NCBI GenBank assembly: GCA_964550345.1
Contig: CAZJYZ010000014.1
Location: 1-64,000 of the forward strand
Length of the DNA stretch: 64,000 nucleotides
DNA from: JAAEUB01 sp964550345
Lineage (GTDB): Bacteria; Pseudomonadota; Alphaproteobacteria; Rhodobacterales; Rhodobacteraceae
Direction of reading: 5' to 3'
The notes beneath the pieces were generated by a model. The model searched no databases, had not been told where the DNA came from, and was given only the letters and a program-made list of their open reading frames with translations. Within the stretch, counting starts at the first letter, position 1, and the number at the start of each line of letters is the position of its first letter. The position numbers were made by a program, and so were the translations under genes. Shown in pieces: positions 59,234 to 64,000 of this stretch.

Positions 59234-62200
59234 TTGAAGATCGAACGCAAGTTTACCCGAGCAGGTTCAGATGCGTATGCAGACATCGAATTCACGACAA
59301 AATCTTCCGAGATTCGCAATCCGGACGGTTCTATTGTTTTTAAGCTGGATGAAGTGGAGGTCCCCGCAGGCTGGTCTCAGGTAGCCTGTGATGTGATCGC
59401 ACAGAAATATTTCCGCAAGGCCGGAGTTCCGGCTGCTTTAAAGACGGTGAAAGAAAAGAGCGTACCGGAATTTCTGTGGCGTTCGGTTGAGGATGACAAA
59501 AAGCTGAAGGATTTGCCTGAAGGCGCCCGGATCGGTGGCGAGGTTTCAGCCAAGCAGGTTTTTGACCGCATCGCCGGCGCCTGGGCTTATTGGGGTTGGA
59601 AAGGCGGCTATTTCAGCACCGAAGAGGATGCCAGCGCCTATTATGATGAAATGCGCTTCATGCTGGCCGCACAGCGCGCGGCCCCGAACTCGCCGCAATG
59701 GTTCAATACCGGTATTCATTGGGCCTACGGCATCGATGGGCCCAGCCAGGGACATTTCTATGTAGATGGGGTTTCAGGCGAACTGACCAAATCCTCCTCG
59801 GCCTATGAACACCCGCAGCCCCATGCCTGCTTCATCCAGTCAATCGGCGACGATCTGGTCGGCGAGGGCGGTATCATGGACCTGTGGGTGCGCGAAGCGC
59901 GCCTGTTCAAGTACGGCTCTGGTACAGGCAGTAACTTTTCGTCCCTGCGCGGCGCGGACGAACCCCTTTCGGGCGGCGGCAAATCTTCGGGCTTGATGGG
60001 CTTCCTGCGCATCGGCGACCGCGCAGCGGGCGCCATTAAATCCGGCGGTACTACCCGTCGTGCGGCCAAGATGGTCATTGTCGATGCGGATCACCCGGAT
60101 ATTGAGGATTTTATCAACTGGAAGGTCACGGAAGAGCAGAAAGTTGCGTCCCTTGTGGCGGGCTCAAAGCTGCATGAACGTCACCTGAACGCGCTGTTTG
60201 CGGCGATTCGCGCTTGGGACGGGGCCGAGGCAGATGCAACCGACCCTAAAGCAAATGACGGCCTGAAAGCCGCCATTCGCGAAGCTAAAAATGCGCTGAT
60301 CCCGGAAAACTACATCAAACGGGTTCTGGATTACGCCAAACAGGGCTACGCCGCGATTGAATTTCCCACCTATGATACGGATTGGGACAGCGAAGCATAT
60401 TCGACCGTATCGGGCCAAAACTCAAACAATTCGGTACGTGTTACGGACGCCTTCCTGCAAGCTGTGCGCGATGATGCAGATTGGGAGCTGATCCGGCGCA
60501 CCGATGGTTCAGTCGCCAAGTCGATCAAAGCGCGCGACCTGTGGGAACAGATAGGCCATGCCGCCTGGTCCTGTGCCGATCCGGGCATTCAGTATCACGA
60601 TACGGTCAATGCCTGGCATACCTGCCCGGAAGACGGTGAGATTCGCGGTTCAAACCCTTGTTCCGAATACATGTTCCTGGATGATACCGCGTGTAATCTG
60701 GCCTCGATGAACCTGCTGACTTTCTATGAAGGTGGTGAATTTCAGGTCGAAGATTACATGCATGCCAGCCGGTTGTGGACGGTGACGCTGGAAATCAGCG
60801 TGATGATGGCGCAGTTTCCGTCAAAGGAGATTGCCCAGCTTTCATACGATTTCCGCACGCTGGGTCTGGGATATGCCAATATTGGCGGGCTCTTGATGAA
60901 TATGGGCTATTCCTATGACAGTAACGAAGGGCGCGCCATTACCGGCGCACTGACCGCGATCATGACCGGTGTTTCCTACGCAACATCGGCCGAAATGGCG
61001 GGCGAGCTGGGCACGTTCTCGGGCTACAAGCGCAATGCCGACCATATGTTGCGGGTCATCCGCAACCACCGCGCCGCCGCTTACGGCGCCGAGGATGGAT
61101 ATGAAGGGCTGGCGGTCAAGCCGGTGCCACTGGATCACGCCAATTGCCCCGACCCGAAACTGATCGAACTGGCGATGGCCAGCTGGGACGAAGCGCTGGA
61201 ACTGGGCGAAAAGCACGGCTACCGCAACGCCCAGACCTCGGTCATTGCGCCCACGGGCACGATCGGGCTGGTGATGGATTGCGACACAACCGGAATCGAA
61301 CCTGATTTTGCGCTTGTGAAGTTCAAGAAACTGGCCGGCGGCGGCTATTTCAAGATCATCAACCGTTCGGTTCCCGCCGCCCTTGAGGCGCTGGGGTACA
61401 ACTCGGCCGAGATTGAAGAGATGATCGCCTATGCGGTTGGGCATGGCACGATGGGCAACGCACCCGCCATCAACCACACCGCGCTGATTGGCCACGGCTT
61501 TGGTCAAAACGAGATCGACAAGATCGAGGCAGCCTTGCCCTCAGCCTTCGACATCCGGTTTGTCTTTAACCAATGGACCCTGGGCGATGAGTTCTGCACC
61601 AACGTGCTGGGCATCCCGGCGGAAACGCTGAATGACCCGAATTTCAGCCTGCTCAGCCATCTGGGTTTCTCGCGTGCTGATATTAATGCGGCCAACGATC
61701 ACGTGCTGGGCACAATGACGCTGGAAGGCGCGCCGCATCTGAAGGATGAGCATCTGCCGGTTTTCGACTGCGCCAACACTACAGGCAAGATTGGCAAACG
61801 TTATCTGTCGGTTGAAAGCCATATCACCATGATGGCCGCGGCTCAGAGCTTCATCTCCGGCGCCATCAGCAAAACCATCAACATGCCCAATGACGCCACG
61901 ATTGAGGATTGCAAAGACGCCTATGACCTTAGCTGGTCGTTGGGTGTCAAAGCCAATGCGCTGTATCGCGACGGATCAAAGCTTAGCCAGCCGCTAGCAG
62001 CGTCTCTGGTCGAGGATGATGACGAAGCGGCAGAAGTGCTGGAAAGCGGCAGCACCCACGAAAAAGCCGTGGTCATGGCCGAAAAGGTCATTGAAAAAGT
62101 GGTGCTGCGCGAAGTGGCGCGGGGCCGCGAAAAACTGCCGCAACGGCGCAAGGGCTACACGCAAAAAGCCATTGTCGGCGGGCACAAGGTCTACCTGCGC

Positions 62201-62950
62201 ACCGGTGAATATGAAGACGGTCAATTGGGCGAGATTTTCATCGACATGCATAAGGAAGGGGCGGGATTCCGCGCCATGATGAACAATTTCGCCATCGCCG
62301 TTTCCGTTGGCCTGCAATATGGCGTGCCGCTTGAGGAGTTTGTCGACGCCTTCACCTTCACCAAGTTTGAGCCTGCGGGCATGGTGCAGGGCAATGAGAC
62401 GATCAAAAACGCCACGTCGATCCTTGATTATATCTTCCGTGAATTGGCGGTGTCCTACCTTGATCGCACCGATCTCGCGCATGTGAAACCCGAAGGGGCC
62501 GCCTTTGATGACCTTGGTCAGGGCGAGGAAGAAGGCGTGGCCAATGTGCAGGAGCTTAGTGAAACAGCGGCTTCCAAGTCCCTGGAAGTGTTGAAACAAA
62601 TCAGCTCGACTGGGTATTTGCGCAAGCGTCTGCCGCAAGAATTGGTGGTGCTTCAGGGTGGTCAGGGTTCAAATCTGGCCGGGGCGACGGCGCTGGACGG
62701 TGCAGCCGATCCGGTTGACGCGCTGAACACGCTGGTGCCGGAAACTGCGATCGCGACCTCCGGAGCAACGGCCAGCATCTCGGAAACATCTGTCGCAGCC
62801 GTGACCAGCAACGTCATGGACGAACGCACCAAAGCCCGCATGCAAGGGTATGAGGGCGACCCATGCGGAGATTGCGGCAACTACACGCTCGTGCGCAACG
62901 GCACCTGCATGAAATGCAACACTTGTGGCGGTACCACGGGCTGTAGCTGA
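59234..62950 (+). CDS. nrdJ: Adenosylcobalamin-dependent (class II) ribonucleotide reductase
   Basis: 1238 residues. N-terminal KFTRAGSDAYADIEFTTKSSEIRNPDGSIVFKLD is the usual start of the alphaproteobacterial NrdJ, and I take TTG 59234 (giving MKIERKF) as start. Catalytic centre: NPCSEYMFLDDTACNLASMNLL with the Cys/Glu pattern, NGAPAINHTAL-like MGNAPAINHTALIGHG, and the C-terminal zinc-type CxxCG…C cluster (DPCGDCGNYTLVRNGTCMKCNTCGGTTGC). Makes dNTPs without oxygen dependence, needing B12. It stands alone; nrdAB is absent from the window. Confidence 0.96.
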   Translation: MKIERKFTRAGSDAYADIEFTTKSSEIRNPDGSIVFKLDEVEVPAGWSQVACDVIAQKYFRKAGVPAALKTVKEKSVPEFLWRSVEDDKKLKDLPEGARIGGEVSAKQVFDRIAGAWAYWGWKGGYFSTEEDASAYYDEMRFMLAAQRAAPNSPQWFNTGIHWAYGIDGPSQGHFYVDGVSGELTKSSSAYEHPQPHACFIQSIGDDLVGEGGIMDLWVREARLFKYGSGTGSNFSSLRGADEPLSGGGKSSGLMGFLRIGDRAAGAIKSGGTTRRAAKMVIVDADHPDIEDFINWKVTEEQKVASLVAGSKLHERHLNALFAAIRAWDGAEADATDPKANDGLKAAIREAKNALIPENYIKRVLDYAKQGYAAIEFPTYDTDWDSEAYSTVSGQNSNNSVRVTDAFLQAVRDDADWELIRRTDGSVAKSIKARDLWEQIGHAAWSCADPGIQYHDTVNAWHTCPEDGEIRGSNPCSEYMFLDDTACNLASMNLLTFYEGGEFQVEDYMHASRLWTVTLEISVMMAQFPSKEIAQLSYDFRTLGLGYANIGGLLMNMGYSYDSNEGRAITGALTAIMTGVSYATSAEMAGELGTFSGYKRNADHMLRVIRNHRAAAYGAEDGYEGLAVKPVPLDHANCPDPKLIELAMASWDEALELGEKHGYRNAQTSVIAPTGTIGLVMDCDTTGIEPDFALVKFKKLAGGGYFKIINRSVPAALEALGYNSAEIEEMIAYAVGHGTMGNAPAINHTALIGHGFGQNEIDKIEAALPSAFDIRFVFNQWTLGDEFCTNVLGIPAETLNDPNFSLLSHLGFSRADINAANDHVLGTMTLEGAPHLKDEHLPVFDCANTTGKIGKRYLSVESHITMMAAAQSFISGAISKTINMPNDATIEDCKDAYDLSWSLGVKANALYRDGSKLSQPLAASLVEDDDEAAEVLESGSTHEKAVVMAEKVIEKVVLREVARGREKLPQRRKGYTQKAIVGGHKVYLRTGEYEDGQLGEIFIDMHKEGAGFRAMMNNFAIAVSVGLQYGVPLEEFVDAFTFTKFEPAGMVQGNETIKNATSILDYIFRELAVSYLDRTDLAHVKPEGAAFDDLGQGEEEGVANVQELSETAASKSLEVLKQISSTGYLRKRLPQELVVLQGGQGSNLAGATALDGAADPVDALNTLVPETAIATSGATASISETSVAAVTSNVMDERTKARMQGYEGDPCGDCGNYTLVRNGTCMKCNTCGGTTGCS

Positions 62951-63156
62951 GGGGTGGAGAACGAAACATGGCGGCGAGGGCTGATTTCCGGTTTTAGCCC
63001 ACGCCGCCCCGCTGGCCATCTGGTCCGCGGGTAACAGGGTGGGGCGGCGACGCCTTCTCACCTTTACACGGGGCGGGTGCGCTCGTCCCTGACGCGGATA
63101 GGGCCGCAGGCAAAACAAACCGAGCGGTACCAATGATGAGCCTTATCAGCGAGACT
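62951..63156 (+). ncRNA. Possible structured RNA or long 3' UTR downstream of nrdJ
   Basis: A 206-base non-coding stretch ends in a strong terminator. GGCGGCG (62970-62976) pairs with CGCCGCC (63002-63008), extended by GGGCT/AGCCC, into a large hairpin; the same CGCCGCCCC strand (63002-63010) can pair perfectly with GGGGCGGCG (63041-63049). The two structures exclude each other. A nine-codon ORF starts at 62968 and stops inside the first hairpin's loop. No known RNA family is recognised by me. Could be just a 3' UTR. Confidence 0.4.
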
Positions 63157-63186
63157 GGGGAACCTTCGGGTTCCCCTTTTTCTTTT
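63157..63186 (+). terminator. Rho-independent terminator with UUCG loop
   Basis: GGGGAACC-TTCG-GGTTCCCC followed by TTTTTCTTTT; acts on the + strand after nrdJ. Confidence 0.92.
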
Positions 63187-63204
63187 GGATCAGACGATCA
63201 GGGC

Positions 63205-63768
63205 TTACTCAGCCCCGCGCGACAGGGCGGCGACACCCGTACGGGCAATTTCGACCAGCCCAAGGGGGCGCATCAGATCGGCAAAAGCGTCAATTTTTTC
63301 CGGCGTGCCGGTGATTTCAAAAATGAAGCTTTCCAGCGTCGAATCCACCGCATTGGCGCGGAAAATGTCGGCCAGACGCAGGGCTTCGACCCGTTTGTCG
63401 CCGGCACCGGTGACTTTCAGCAGAGCAAGTTCGCGCTCAACCGTGCTGCTTTCAACCGTCAGGTCATGCACTTCGTGCACCGGTACGATCCGGCCCAGCT
63501 GTGCCATGATCTGTTCAATCACCGCCGGGGTGCCGGTGGTGACAATGGTGATACGGCTTTGGTGGCCAAGATGGTCAATCTCGGCCACGGTCAGGCTGTC
63601 GATATTGTAGCCACGCCCGGAAAACAGGCCGATGACACGCGCCAGAACACCGGCCTCGTTGTCAACGATCATCGCCAGAGTGTGGCTTTCGATGATTTCC
63701 GAGTTGGGGTCGCGCAGGTTATAGGCTGACTTTGACGAAGTGCCTTTTTTGATACGTAGTGCAGACAT
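63205..63768 (-). CDS. ilvN: Acetolactate synthase small (regulatory) subunit
   Basis: 187 residues. N-terminal ACT domain SHTLAMIVDNEAGVLARVIGLFSGRGYNIDSLTVAEID, and the C-terminal part KVTGAGDKRVEALRLADIFRANAVD with the usual order. Binds valine for feedback inhibition of branched-chain amino acid synthesis. It follows the large-subunit gene after 13 bases. Confidence 0.96.
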   Translation of the reverse strand: MSALRIKKGTSSKSAYNLRDPNSEIIESHTLAMIVDNEAGVLARVIGLFSGRGYNIDSLTVAEIDHLGHQSRITIVTTGTPAVIEQIMAQLGRIVPVHEVHDLTVESSTVERELALLKVTGAGDKRVEALRLADIFRANAVDSTLESFIFEITGTPEKIDAFADLMRPLGLVEIARTGVAALSRGAE

Positions 63769-63781
63769 TTATCAGCCCTCC

Positions 63782-64000
63782 TTAAACCAATGTGGAACCG
63801 GCGGCGCCGATCGCATCTTCGGTCGCGTCATCGCCCATCAGCATTTTGTTATGCGGCTCGCCCGACGGGATCATCGGATAGCAGTTTTCGTGTTTTTCAA
63901 CCAGAACGTCCAATACGAACGGCCCGTCATATTCCATCATCTCGGTGATGGCGTCATCCAGATCGGCGGGGTCTGTGACCAGACGGCCGCCAGCGCCAAA
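63782..64000 (-). CDS. ilvB: Acetolactate synthase large subunit (C-terminal part, cut by window edge)
   Basis: The reverse strand reads FGAGGRLVTDPADLDDAITEMMEYDGPFVLDVLVEKHENCYPMIPSGEPHNKMLMGD…GSTLV and stops at 63784. This is the end of the TPP-dependent large subunit (PCYPMIPSG.AHN.M motif). The remainder lies to the right. Co-transcribed with ilvN. Confidence 0.95.
   Translation of the reverse strand, partial: FGAGGRLVTDPADLDDAITEMMEYDGPFVLDVLVEKHENCYPMIPSGEPHNKMLMGDDATEDAIGAAGSTLV

Overview
The window looks like chromosomal DNA of a marine Rhodobacterales (Roseobacter-group) alphaproteobacterium. The signs are remnants of a Rhodobacter-type gene transfer agent (GTA) beside cysE, a pyruvate dehydrogenase E1-beta subunit carrying its own lipoyl domain, a B12-dependent class II ribonucleotide reductase, a DUF4167 gene, a ribosomal protein L9 with a long acidic tail, and dispersed 'GAGGTATTT..GCCAAGATGAA' repeats. 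Nearly everything is core chromosome; there is no insertion sequence, CRISPR array, rRNA operon or intact prophage.

Layout. 1-2253: glnB (cut by the window edge), the NAD(P)HX repair gene nnr and a stand-alone Hint-domain gene. 2384-3666: a tRNA-Leu(UAG) gene split in its anticodon loop by a 1.2-kb insertion that carries a complete second tRNA-Leu(UAG) and one unknown membrane-anchored protein. 3850-9445: two small secreted proteins, trigger factor, a lytic transglycosylase lipoprotein, rpsF-rpsR-rplI and a membrane protein. 9542-16480: fatty acid synthesis genes (fabD, fabG, acpP, fabF) and mltG, interrupted by a TetR/membrane-protein pair and by a rhodanese-HigA fusion with a small membrane protein. 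16762-19773: a GTA cluster collapsed to gp1 and an in-frame chimera of gp2 (terminase N-terminus) with gp15 (host-specificity C-terminus). 19847-22023: DksA-like protein, cysE and a haem-binding DUF3365 protein. 22087-26121: pdhA-VOC-pdhB-pdhC. 26295-41437: ftsB, pgk, two cyclophilins, a DUF3179 protein, trpE, a PpiD-like chaperone, an aminotransferase, tyrS, anmK, an MFS transporter, a DUF924 protein, lpdA and a rhodanese. 41615-48753: a VWA protein with eight tandem Ig-like repeats, uvrA and an iron-binding ABC protein. 48843-58515: mazG, a frameshifted M20 amidohydrolase, speB, DUF1499, prfA-prmC, DUF4167, gpt-fabI, pdxH, a double cold-shock protein and DUF192. 58557-64000: tRNA-Pro, nrdJ, a structured untranslated stretch with a strong terminator, ilvN and the end of ilvB.

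Working together. The dyad TAGTTT-N6-AAACTA stands in front of both pdhA and the distant lpdA, so E1/E2 and E3 of pyruvate dehydrogenase are probably controlled by one repressor. The points that most deserve follow-up are this operator pair, the split-and-replaced tRNA-Leu, the gp2::gp15 GTA chimera, and the possible structured RNA behind nrdJ.
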